Assembly: GCA_015680685.1 (NCBI GenBank)
Contig: MNCI01029650.1
Location: 5,436 to 29,584 of the forward strand
Source of the DNA: Gnetum montanum
Taxonomy: Eukaryota > Streptophyta > Gnetopsida > Gnetales > Gnetaceae
Length of the DNA: 24,149 nt
Direction of reading: 5' to 3'
Part shown: one piece after another, positions 9,614 through 19,538 of the stretch
Position numbering within the stretch: the stretch's first letter is position 1
Layout: each line of letters starts with the position of its first letter
The notes under the pieces: model-generated
Databases searched by the model: none
Seen by the model: the letters and a program-made list of their open reading frames with translations, nothing else
Told to the model about the DNA's origin: nothing
Translations under genes and position numbers: made by a program

Positions 9614-10238
9614 CTGAACCCGAGCAAAGAAATTCTATTACATTCATGACGAGGATTGAATTGAAAACGTTATGTTTATTAGTACCTTGGAGAAGATGTT
9701 CTAGGCATAAAAAACTATAGAATACATAAATTCATGGCGGACAAGAGAGATGGACAAGGGATTCTTAAAACTGAGCACAGAATCCGATCCATTTCCAAGA
9801 AAATTTAGAAGAATGTACCACCTTTACATGATTATTATAATCAAGTACTTCCATTCCACCCAGCTTCAGGGTTTGGTTGTCCCAGTAATATGGATAATTT
9901 CAAAAGGATTATCCTTATTTGTTTCAAGATTTTTAATCTAAAACCCAACCAGGGTTACAGTAGATTCAAGGATGAAATTGATCTGTGCTTGCATTAAAAA
10001 CCTTTTCACTGTGTTTGACTGCACAAGGTTTACGTGTTTTTGTTGCTGACTATTTCTAAAGGAAGCTCCAATTAAAATTTGTACTCCTTTCACAACATTC
10101 ATTAATTGTTACCGACCACAAATTCCCTTATCTTATAAAATTTAATAAAAAAACTTTCACTGACTGTAAAACAAATTATCTTATTTTTTACTTAACCATA
10201 AACAAATTACAAGAAAGATCAGAAACGCAGAAACGTAC
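9614..10238 (-). other. Intron 1 of the dehydrogenase pseudogene
   Basis: It begins GTACGT and ends GGTTCAG on the minus strand. Removing it joins GLDIL to INNAAIS, giving the continuous family motif GLDILINNAA in phase 0. That join is strong evidence that the borders are correct. Nothing else is recognised inside. Confidence 0.75.
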
Positions 10239-10573
10239 CAAAATGTCAAGTCCTCTGGTGGTTTTGTGTAGCCATGTGGCAAAATCTGTTGTGGAATCCT
10301 GACAAGCAATGTTCAGGCTGTGAAACAGAACTCTAGAAGCAGAAGAGGAAGTAGCCAGAAAACCTGCCGCCTTTATCGTGGGTCTCTGAAAGAAACTATA
10401 ACAGTGAAACCCGGCTCAGAAATCTGCCTAAAAATCTCAAGCCCAATCCCTCTGTTGACTCCAGTAACCACTGCTACGGTTTCACTAGTCCACCGCCAAT
10501 CACAAAATGAACTGAATTCATTCATGATCATCAATGGAGATATAAATATAAGTATATCATCATTATCATGCAA
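10239..10573 (-). other. Exon 1 of the dehydrogenase pseudogene
   Basis: It encodes the N-terminal nucleotide-binding half, including TGVNRGIG. The first frame ends at a stop at 10373-10375. The family-like sequence then resumes in another frame with KAAGFLATSSS and continues through FATWLHKT to GLDIL. It ends at a good splice donor, TTG|GTACGT on the minus strand, at 10239/10238. Confidence 0.75.
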
Positions 10574-10788
10574 AAGAGTTAAAAAGGAACAACTGAAAGA
10601 ACAGAGGCATGGGGCTTCTTTGCTAGTTGTTGAACAGCCATGTTCTGTTCAATCTATTCTACTTTTCTTGTTGCAGTGCTTTGATTTCAGTATGCTGTGC
10701 TTTTTTAGTGCTGATGATGGCTTCCGCTTAAATAGCTTATGGCTACTGCACGCAGCCTGCATTGGAGCAAATGAGTTAATGCATTAAC

Positions 10789-11659
10789 ATCTATGCATCG
10801 GAGATTCGTGATTCCGGACGAATTTTCACCAACTGTTTGGATTCGGAGCTCGAAGGAGCGTACAGAAGCGCATTAAATTCGCAATGGGTACGTATTTCAT
10901 AATTTCCAATAAAACTTTGTCTGGATTTATACTTATAGATTGAAATGATCGCCTTGCCTTGCCTCGAATTGTTCTTGCCTTTTTTAGTGATGTCTGCATT
11001 TTGCATTAAAATCTTACGTATCTTCTAATCATTGGAAAAATCCCGGTAGTCAATCATTGTAGGTGAGGTGAGTTCCTGGCTGTGCCTAGTTTAGTTAAGT
11101 TGTGTCTTCTTTTAATGTGGTCATCTTCAATGTGGCCCTATGACGCTACTCACGGGTAGTCCCTAGGGTGCTACTCACAAATAGTTGTTGAACAAAAGTA
11201 TTAGCTGACCTGATTTGTTATAAATTTGGTTGACGGTTGAGGCTTAATTTCATTTTTTGAAATATTGGATTGAGTAACAAAGGGGTTTCATTTTATTGCT
11301 GTCATTTTGGTTGTTGCAGAAATTATATGTTTGGTAGATCATGGCTCCTGAGTAAGGAAATGGATTCAATGCCCTCCATACCTTTGCAAATTTTCTTGCT
11401 TCAATTTAATGGTGATATTGCAATCTTCTGTGTAATTTTTAAGCAGTAACAATATTTTGGATTTACATTATTCTATATTTTATAATGCATTTTTATGATA
11501 TATGAGATTTAATTTTTTTTAAAATTAATATATTTAAATTTTCTCTATCACATCCCAGCTCCGTACCCACTTTTTTTGAGGCACACTACCCAAACACGTT
11601 CAGAATCACAAATCCTCCATTCCTCGCTTCCACGAATCGGATTCTTTTGATGCATAGAT
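10789..11659. mobile_element. Inverted-repeat-bounded segment, possible non-autonomous DNA transposon
   Basis: ATCTATGCATC at 10789-10799 is repeated exactly in inverted orientation at 11649-11659. Just inside, GATTCGTGATTCCGGACG (10803-10820) pairs with an inverted copy at 11597-11614 with three transitions. The right arm contains an extra partial GATTCGTG. The interior (about 780 bp) has no coding capacity I can see. The layout fits a MITE-like element of about 871 bp, but no clear target-site duplication is visible. It lies about 215 bp upstream of the dehydrogenase relic. Confidence 0.45.
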
Positions 11660-13794
11660 TAATATTAATTGCTACTACTTAGCGTATTCACTTTCTTTCT
11701 TTCTATTCCCATTGCTACTACTACGTTTCTTCTCGTGGGTGGTTCATGAAGAAGTCTGTAAAGAAGTCTGTATTAGTAATATATTAGATCTGTAGCATTC
11801 ATGAAGAAACCCAACGGTTTGTTTAATCAAAGCTCCATTTTATATGAATATCCCCGGGTACCCATGCGCCAACACATTGACTACCGATTACCGATTAGGA
11901 CCATGATCTAACTTAGTTGATCAAAACAATCATGGCACCTTGTTTTCAAAGATCCTGATTGTGCATCACAGGAGTGGTTTCGGCCACAGAAAGGTATATT
12001 TTAACTTTACCATATCCTAGGTTTAGCTTTACACCAAATGTAGCCAAGCATCTCATATTAGAGTTTCCTCTTTTGCTTCGTTTTCTGGAAAATTTTTTAT
12101 TCCTTGCAAATTTGCTCATTTGATTGTTCCCATTTCACTGACGGGAGCTTTAAGACTACGTGTAGAACACTCAATCGTGGAGACGATGCTTATGATTTTT
12201 CTTTCTTTTTTACCCCCAATTTTAAGTTCATCCACCCAGCTAAAGCTTTTCGCACCGGCTATTAGTAAAATTGCACTCATTACAAGAAAAAATGGTCAAT
12301 GATTATGCTTTGACTTTTTAATAAAAAAGAACATAAATACAGCGATAGCCACCACCATTAATGGAAGCCTTACGATACCATCTCCTTGAAGAAGCTTTGG
12401 AACCTAAATTATTTAATTGTGTACTTTCTTTAAAATAGAGACAATAACATGCTATTTCTATTTGAATAGTAATATGGGATACCTTAATTCAAAGGAAAAT
12501 TATTTATGTGTTGCTATTTCTCATTAATTTTTAGTACACAATTAGCAAAGTATAAATGGAATTTCATCATCAAAATAGATATATGGCACAACATATCTAG
12601 TGAAGAAGAAATATGCCTACTGTGCAATATAAATAACATTGAATAACTACATTTTCCTTGTAATATCATGGGTTGAAACACATTAGACAAAGATGGAATA
12701 TTAAATTTACAAATTTGGTTAATTTGTTTCAAAGGTCACCAAAAATACTTGATAATTTTCTTAATAATGTGTTCAAAACTCATGGTATGTATATTTCTAC
12801 TATCAAATAGATCTAGAAGGTAAAATTTCATATTTTTACTTTAGGTTGTTAGACCCCCCAAAAATAAAATAGCAAAATTTCGAGACCTCAATGGTTCAGC
12901 AAAATCTCGAGACTCATGTTCGCTATCTTACACTGAATTACGCTATGCTGTGTAATGTAGCATGACATAGCATAATACAAGCAACAACAGAAATAACACA
13001 ATTCAGACATCAACAATTCATATCATACAATACACCCTCTAGCATATTACAGCGTAACCATACAGCAGTTTGTTGCCAAAGCTCAAACAAAAGTGGGTGA
13101 CGGCGCAGTACGCTTCAGAACATGGTGCAGCATAGCATTGTAAACTTCAAACACAAATACATCAAGTCAATGGTATTCTATAGGTTTAGGACATGCATCA
13201 TCTAAACTGCATTTTTCTCTTGACCCTAACCTTATAAATACTCTGGTTGACAAGGATCAAGGGTTGGGCAAAAAATTTCTTTCTAGATTGGTGAAGATTT
13301 TCTCCAAGAGAAGTCCTCTTTCATTGGCAATTATTGACAACTTTGGCAAAGATTGACAAGAGAACAAAAAAGAGGATCAATGGTTGTAAGAATGTCAAAA
13401 GTGATTGGCAAGAATCTTCGATTAGAAACAGCTAGTTAACAGATATTCTGCATTCGGGTCTAACTCCCTTGCACCCAGATTGGCTAGAACAAGGTAGATC
13501 GACCTTTGCTTACTTTTATCTTTAAATAGCTTTCTGGTTGTCACTACATGCTTCACCTAAACTGAAGTTCGTCTATAATCATTGTATCCAACATATCTTG
13601 CTTACAAGCTAAATCCTAGATTTCGGGATCATATACTCTAAATCTGGCTTCTCACGCCTCGTCTATATAATTTTTTTTGTAATCGCTTTGAACTGCTTAC
13701 CTCATTTTCAATCACCTTTGAAGTTAATGGTATTAGATTATCTCATCGAAATTTCCATCTTGCCATCTAGTTATATCAAAATTTTACTAATTAA
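11660..13794. other. Intergenic stretch, no gene recognised
   Basis: Mostly AT-rich. Short frames here have no family resemblance. Two things stand out. One is a cluster of TATGCTG/ATAGCAT-type short repeats near 12940-13140. The other is a TATAAATA at 13233-13240, whose 14-base context AACCTTATAAATAC recurs exactly at the LTR-like sequence near 16872. The part just before 13795 may be leader sequence for the decayed frame that follows. Confidence 0.45.
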
Positions 13795-15935
13795 GTAAGT
13801 TCTTGTCTGATTGACAAGATCATTCAGGGTGCCTCGGATCCGTTTTCTCTAGCACGGCCCTTGCATGGATCCAAGGTTGGAATTGTGTACACGGAACTCC
13901 GCTCGGTAGTTCCAACGACCAACGTTTTTCATCGTTACAGTCATGTCCTAATTACCTTGTGGCATGAGATGATGAAGGACAAATCTCCTACCACAACACA
14001 AATAAGGGAAGAGTAGCAACCACCTCCACCGCCTACACAAGCAACAAGGTTAGATTTTCATATGATCGTAGAGCACATACATTAGATCTGACAATCGCTC
14101 TTGAGCCAATAGGAGTAGCTAGTAGGAATTGGTAGTGGAGAAGACCCTTTGGTGTACTGTCCTGCAATGGGCCATCTTGAACAAGTGGCTTGATCTATAA
14201 GTTTGCTAGAGAGAGCAGGGCCAATATTTTCTACCACATGAACACAAGTACCTACAAGAATAGACCCTAATGTTTGAGAAGTAATGGTGTCCACCCAACA
14301 ACTTTTTCTTGAAATTTCAAGAAATTCCGCTACTTTCTCGTTGCGCTTGGAGGATGTAGAGGGGGCAACTATCCTAGTAATGCAACACCATGGACAAGAA
14401 GTTGCAGTAGAAGTGATTGTTGATACAATCACTATTTCTCTTAATGCACCTACAGTGCTTGTACTAGATGTACATGGAATTGGAGATGTGCAGACGTCTG
14501 TAGGAACTTAGCATAGTAGAATCAATGCAGCCCAACATGAAGAATTGTTGGACCAACGCGTGGGAACTGGGAAACCACTTCCAGATGTCTTTGATCTTCT
14601 GAACAACATCACTATAACCCAGTGAAAGCTACTCTCAGCAAAGGGAAACTACCTCATCTTAGAGGGGCAACTTGAAGCAGCCCAGACAGATTATCAACGC
14701 TTAGCTATGGAAGTTGCCCAATTGAGGGCCCAACTTGCTAATCCGGCCCTCCTCAATTGTGAACTCACCAGGGATGAAGCTTTTCAACTGTTTTAAAACA
14801 AACTTCAAATGGTTGAGAATGAGTGAGAGTTGGTGATCTTTAACAAGTTCTTAACATACACTTATTCTTATCATCTAAACAAGGACCTGGTAGAGGTTCA
14901 CCAGGAGAATGTCACATTGACCACAGAAGTTGGTGTCGAAAATTAACACATGAAAGATTTTATCCATCAGCAATAGGAGGAGCTAGCTAGGGTAAACATT
15001 GATGTAAGAAGATTGGATGTTGAAAATCATAATCTATCCATGGAGGAAGTCCGTGCCTTGCGATAGAAATCAGCTATTGAAATTGCTGCTTGGAAAAATG
15101 AGGTCCTTAAGTTTGAATGAGTAAAAAATCACTATAGGGACCAAGTGGGATTGCTAAAAGAAATTAATGAAAAAGAAAGCTAGGTCACAAAGGCTAAGAT
15201 GAATCAAGCACTCCATTGCTTAGGGAAGGAGCTGAGGTGTGGCAACCCATCTTTGATGGATTAAACACCTACAATTAAGTTGAGATCCATCTCAAAGAGC
15301 TGCAGATTGAAGAGATGATAGAATATATAGAATTATCCAATCTCCATTATGCAAACTTGACTATGCTAACAGTTGGAGGGCCATGGTTAGACCTTGAGAA
15401 GCAAGTGGCCACTTTGTATTCTTTATATGAGGGCGAGTTCAAAGCACATAAAGAGACAAAGCAAAAGTTAGAAACAACAAATGCGAAACTTGAAGTTCTT
15501 CACACTTGTTTTGAATGACAATGCTCTATTGTAGAGAAATTGTTCTAACGAATGAATAACTACCAACAGCTATAGACATCAATCTGAGTGTTCAATATCA
15601 AATGGAAATAGTTTGCTACTTGGTTTGTCAATTTGAAGGAACTCTTCTCTGTACTTTCATGTCCTTGGGATGTTCTTGTTCTAGCACATATTGGCAAAGA
15701 GGTTTGGACTATGAATGATCCTAAAAGCAAAGAAGATAAGATGAGGGCATTGTTGGAGGCTTTTTAGTTAGCTTTGGAAGTTGCAGTAGCTGTAGGGAAA
15801 TCATCATCAATGCCTTAATCACCATGTGCACCAGAAGCTGGTGAAGGCTTGTCAGAATCACCGCCACTAGAAACTGTGTGACCTTCTGTAGCAACTTCAG
15901 CATTTTGGTAGGGTTGAGAATCCATTGTTGTCAGG
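13795..15935 (+). pseudogene. Decayed long frame: Pro-rich then coiled-coil protein, family unknown
   Basis: I do not recognise this protein. Reading through stops, one frame can be followed from 13795 to about 15235, then the next frame to about 15935, roughly 700 codons. It starts with a basic/hydrophobic part (LARPLHGSKVGIVYTELRS), then QQPPPPPTQ near 14014. A mixed domain follows (14080-14640, including VSTQQLFLEISRNSATFSL). A long heptad-like, Glu/Gln/Leu-rich part comes next (about 14660-15520, for example EGQLEAAQTDYQRLAMEV and KQKLETTNAKLEVLHTCF). The C-terminal part includes CPWDVLVLAHIGKEVW and ALLEAF. About 25 in-frame stops and one frameshift break it. The layout suits a Gag-like or accessory protein of a plant LTR element, or a dead host coiled-coil gene. 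An LTR-like end about 0.8 kb downstream favours the element. Confidence 0.5.
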
Positions 15936-16499
15936 GTGTTCAATTTTATTATGTATGAGAACCAAAATTTTATAATTTATTTTTTCGTACACTCAGGCAC
16001 TTGGTGTGTTGATAGAGTTAGTGTGAATATAGATGTGTTTTGTCATGTGTGTTGTTAATAACTTGATACCTTCCAAGTTGTAATAAACTTGACGATGAGT
16101 TTTTACTCAAAGTACGAATGAAATAAACATGACTATGAAACATGGAAGATGCATGTAAAAAGAATAAAAGAAAACAATAACATTAAAATGGTATTATATT
16201 GTGTGATAGCTAATCTATAAATGCAAAGGCACCCAACCATAAAATACCTCTAAAGGAATGCAATAATTCTTATTCTTAGAAAGAAGATTTATCTTGCATA
16301 TATTTTATGCTTCTATTTTAATTTTCATACTCTTAACACACCTAGGCATAATAGGTTATGTAGATCAAAACTTTGAACATGGAAGATGTTAAAAGTCAGC
16401 AAGATAAAACAAATTTACAATATAAAAAGGCACGATCATACCATACCAAAAAAAATTCAAAATAATGTGTATTATATGAAAATCATCTTTAAAGGACAA
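15936..16499. other. AT-rich spacer, nothing recognised
   Basis: No frame or repeat stands out between the end of the decayed coiled-coil frame and the SINE-like copy. If a second LTR element is present, this would be its 3' untranslated region. Confidence 0.45.
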
Positions 16500-16619
16500 T
16501 CATTTGGAGTGATGGTAAGGTGCTCATTTCTCAAGACAAAGACATAGGTTTGAACTTGGGCTACTTCAAATTTTAATTTTGTTTTGTCATGTTACTATGT
16601 TATTTTGTTAAAAAAAAAC
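16500..16619 (+). mobile_element. tRNA-derived SINE-like copy with A-run
   Basis: The head looks like a tRNA gene. It has an A-box-like GGAGTGATGGTAAGG at 16506-16520 and a B-box-like GGTTTGAACTT at 16547-16557, 27 bp apart. A T-rich body follows and ends in nine or ten A at 16610-16619. These are the marks of a retroposed tRNA-derived SINE. Flanking duplications are not obvious. It differs from the minus-strand family at 18197-19687. Confidence 0.5.
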
Positions 16620-16740
16620 ACCACAACAACATTTTGGGTCATGAAAATAGTTAGTCATGTCAAGACAAGTCTACCTCTCAATTTTACATGGGACTCTATC
16701 CTCATTTTATTTTAACTCAAGGATGAGCTTTTGGTCAGTT

Positions 16741-16900
16741 GTGGGGGTATGATAAAGTCAAATTTTTGGAAGATGTAATATCGCAACTAAAATATCATAT
16801 CAACATTGTCATAGATATGATGTCATAACCCATGTTACATCATCGTTGATACAATGTCTCAAGGTGTATGCAACCTTATAAATACCAACACTTGGATGCA
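16741..16900 (+). mobile_element. Polypurine tract and start of a 3' LTR (second element)
   Basis: GTGGGGGTA (16741-16749) is followed by TGATAAAGTC. It is preceded by CTCAAGGATGAGCTTTTGGTCAGTT, the kind of sequence found before the polypurine tract in many plant Gypsy elements. A TATAAATA box follows at 16877-16884, about 127 bp into the presumed LTR, the right place for a U3 promoter. The LTR's far end is not clear and no matching 5' LTR was found in the window. The element would be on the plus strand, the same as the decayed coiled-coil frame. Confidence 0.45.
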
Positions 16901-18196
16901 CAATCAACAACTTTTCATTGCAAGTCTTAGGGAAACTCTTGTAATTTGTTTTCATATTTAGCAATAGAGTGAATGCTCGTAGTGTGATGTTTAGTAGTTG
17001 AACAAAATCTTTATTCAACTAAATTGTACTTGGATGCAGTTCATGATGGCAATAAAGATTGAGCTTGCTTTCCATCATTCTAGAATCAACTTAGTTCTAT
17101 TTGTTTACTTAGCATAATTTTCTTGTTTTCTTAGCTTAATCATTTACATCTTCCAAGCACTTTATTTTACTTCTTCATTAATAAAGTGGAATGAGTATGA
17201 TTGGTTTTGAGCATTAAAGTGTAATCATTTGGTAACCTAGTAGTGGCTTCACTTGATTCGCTCAATGATGAATTAACTTGGCAATCCCATTAATGGTTAC
17301 ATGAGTCCAAAGTGTGTCCAGTAAGCCAAGAATGGATGCTCATAACTATAGGATAGAATAGAATTACATTATTGTCATTACTTAGATTTAGCATTTAACT
17401 TCATTTTCATTATGTTTATACTTAGGAGTAAAATAAGCCTTACAACATCACATAACATATGTCTTGTTGTCAGTTACACCATACCCTCAAACTTCACTAA
17501 CTCAAGGTGAGAAGATAATGATCTCGAACTTAGTATCAATCACTAGCATAATTACATTTTTCATCTACGAATGACGATCTATTCATGCTCTAGCACTCAT
17601 GACTTGTATGGTAGAGTGTTGGAATTACTCAACCACTTATCATAAAGAATTATTAATCATGATAGATTACTATGAACTACATGTTTATATTACATCTTAG
17701 AATTATAAATGAACTATTAGTTCATTTCATTTCTCCATTCTCATGTAGATTATTGTTTAACAAGACATAGGACTTAAAATTTTTTTGTTTGAACTTAACT
17801 TATTTTATAGAGTCAAGATACGTAAGTTCCAAAACTTAAAAAAGTAAATTTACCCCTTCAAAAGAAATAGTGGTGTGTTTTTGAGTCCTATTAAGGGGTT
17901 ACCCTAAATTAGACTTTATGAATATACTAAAAGGGAGGTCAACAAAGACTAGACCGATTGATTAGCATTTATGAAGAAAAGGATATGTTGTAATGGGATA
18001 CAAAGACAAGGATAATAGTGAATGAGGTTGCAATAAAAGGAATAGAAGAAGGAGAGGAAGAGCTAGCATGAATGGGATGAATAGGGGAAGTAGGAGAATG
18101 AAAGATAATAATCATAAAAAATGAATGGAATGGTAAATGGATGAAGAATAGAAAAGAGGGGGTTGGAGGGAGGAGATAGAAGCATAGAGAGGGAGG
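16901..18196. other. Presumed rest of the LTR and AT-rich spacer
   Basis: The first several hundred bases may be R-U5 of the LTR starting near 16750, but I cannot place its end. No coding is recognised. From about 17990 to 18196 the plus strand is strongly purine-rich (many GGA/GAA/GGG runs) and leads directly into the first minus-strand SINE-like copy. Confidence 0.4.
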
Positions 18197-18343
18197 AGGT
18201 GTTGAAACCTGAAATAATTGAAATATAGGTACAACCCAAGATATATAGTATACATATATCTTTATAATTCAGCATTTCTTAATAGAATCAAGCCCATGAC
18301 TTAGAGTTTCTAAATCAAGAGTCTTACCACAAGGCTAACACCT
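18197..18343 (-). mobile_element. SINE-like repeat, copy A
   Basis: About 147 bp. On the minus strand the head reads GGTGTTAGCC...GGTAAGACTCTTGATTT with a B-box-like GGGCTTGATT, resembling a tRNA. The tail ends ...AGGTTTCAACACCT. The tail is followed on the minus strand by pyrimidine-rich DNA instead of poly(A). The outer seven bases form a short inverted repeat (AGGTGTT...AACACCT), so a MITE-like origin is an alternative. Confidence 0.6.
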
Positions 18344-18510
18344 CATTATTATCAACAAGAAAGAGGTATACCACAAGGGTATTGAGCAAGAGATATACAA
18401 AAAAAATGCAATCTTAAAAAGTGGGGGGCACTCTAAAAGGGAAAATATCCAACTAAACATTTAGGTATACTTGAGGTGAAGCAACCATATCCAATATTGA
18501 TGTATCTTGT

Positions 18511-18545
18511 GAGGGGGGGGGCGGGGGGGGCATTGTAGGGGGTGT
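18511..18545 (+). repeat. Long G tract
   Basis: Two runs of eight or nine G split by one C (18513-18530), followed by GGGGGTG at 18538-18544. It directly abuts the tail side of copy B. It could form a G-quadruplex on the plus strand. Runs like this are also prone to length errors in assemblies. Confidence 0.75.
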
Positions 18546-18676
18546 TGAAAGGGTGTTAGAACCCCAAAAAATTGTAATATAAGTATATCCCAAGACATAT
18601 AACTCAACATTGCCCACCAAAATTGAACCCATGCTTGAAACTTTTGAATAATAGTCTTACCATTGAGTTAACACCT
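18541..18676 (-). mobile_element. SINE-like repeat, copy B
   Basis: About 136 bp. The minus-strand head GGTGTTAACTCAATGGTAAGAC matches the A-box position, and GGGTTCAATTTTGG matches the B box. The tail matches the family (CTTGGGATATACTTATATTAC, then TTTTTTGGGGTTCTAACACC). It has small internal deletions compared with copy E. The G tract lies at its tail end. Confidence 0.62.
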
Positions 18677-19129
18677 TATTGTATCTTCTCTTATGTCATG
18701 GTGTAGGATATAGAATTGGAAGACACACTCATCCAACTAACTTCATCCTACAAAGCTCATCATCTATTAGAATGGTTGTAGTTGTCATTCAAATGAATAA
18801 TAATGATGAGCAATGAATGTATAAAATGGTATTTTCTAAGGACCATGCAAAAAAGAAAGTGAGTAAATTTCCCAGCTTACTTACACATAGCACAAGAAAT
18901 ATGAAATAGAGGCTAGGACATATTGCTAGATTAAAAAAAATATCCATTTATGTGCTTCACTACTCATGATCATAGAGGCTTCAAACATATTCTACTAATA
19001 CACTTACTTACATTATTGGAAATAGTTTTGAAAAGACTAGTTTAACATTCATTATGATTGAAATCCATATCAATGTAACATTTCCTATTAGAAATTTTTT
19101 TCTTTGGGAGGTGGGGGAAAGGAGGGGGG
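18677..19129. other. AT-rich spacer between SINE-like copies
   Basis: No frame or known repeat recognised. The last 25 bases are again purine-rich (GGGAGGTGGGGGAAAGGAGG), immediately on the tail side of copy C. Confidence 0.5.
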
Positions 19130-19200
19130 AGTGTTTAAATCCTGAAATAATTGTGATATAAGTAAACCTCAAGATATATAGTCTAAATAAAAATTTATAA
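19130..19200 (-). mobile_element. SINE-like repeat, copy C (tail only)
   Basis: This matches the tail half of the family (TGTTTAAATCCTGAAATAATTG, then AAGATATATAGTCTAA on the plus strand) but has no tRNA-like head. It directly abuts copy D, so the order on the minus strand is head D, tail D, tail C. This could arise by insertion of D into C or by tail duplication. Confidence 0.55.
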
Positions 19201-19204
19201 GGTG

Positions 19205-19336
19205 GGGATATATTGGAATATCAAAATAATTGTAATATAGGCACACCCCAACATATATAGCTTAATTAGAACTTTATAACCTAGCATTACCCATAGGAAT
19301 TAACCCCATGACTTGGAGCTTTCCAATTAAGAGTCA
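19205..19336 (-). mobile_element. SINE-like repeat, copy D
   Basis: About 132 bp with the full family body. On the plus strand it shows ATCAAAATAATTGTAATATAGG, CACCCCAACATATATAG, TTAGAACTTTATAACC and CCCCATGACTTGGAGCTTTCC. The outermost head bases (the TTAGCC end) are missing, so its A box is incomplete. Confidence 0.58.
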
Positions 19337-19538
19337 CATGTAAGAAATAAATCCCATATATCTTGGACATTTTCTTTCATTTTTAAGCTCACATTTTGAG
19401 ATGATTTTTTTCTTATTGTTGGAATTATGAATTACTTGTTTTAATAAGTTTTATGTTTTCAAGAGCAAGGCAAATAGAGATTTCTAGAACAATACTTCCA
19501 AGCAAGCATTCTTAGGGTGCAGTTACCAAGTTTCGGAA
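19337..19538. other. Spacer between SINE-like copies D and E
   Basis: AT-rich, nothing recognised. Confidence 0.45.

Larger units (their letters stand above)
8922..10573 (-). pseudogene. Short-chain dehydrogenase/reductase pseudogene (carbonyl reductase / menthol dehydrogenase-like)
   Basis: The family reduces carbonyls with NADPH through a Rossmann fold. The minus-strand translation shows ETVAVVTGVNRGIGLEI (TGxxxGIG cofactor motif), VLFHSLNIA, STTDFATW and GLDIL. After a 625-bp intron come INNAAIS (NNAG-like motif), a stretch ending SSRCGSL (the NVSS catalytic-Ser region) and, from about 9140, VKCYCHGFPKTAM followed by AAEAAA and AAKFF, the usual C-terminal blocks. Defects are a frameshift near 10375, a stop after SMENLDQ, a lost YxxxK tyrosine (NPAKA in about that place), and further frame changes near 9440 and 9150. 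A start at 10525 (MNEF) suits the family better than 10573. It reads as a dead host gene. The intron argues against a processed copy. Confidence 0.8.

Noticed and set aside
10320-10787. 155-codon plus-strand open frame
   Set aside because: It lies opposite exon 1 of the dehydrogenase pseudogene, has no family features, and the minus strand carries the recognisable motif.
11851-11863. ATCCCCGGGTACC, identical to part of a common cloning polylinker
   Set aside because: The match stops at 13 bases and the expected flanking restriction sites do not follow, so chance is more likely than vector contamination.
15721-15903. 60-codon minus-strand frame
   Set aside because: It is antisense to the C-terminal part of the decayed coiled-coil frame, whose plus-strand translation is more protein-like.
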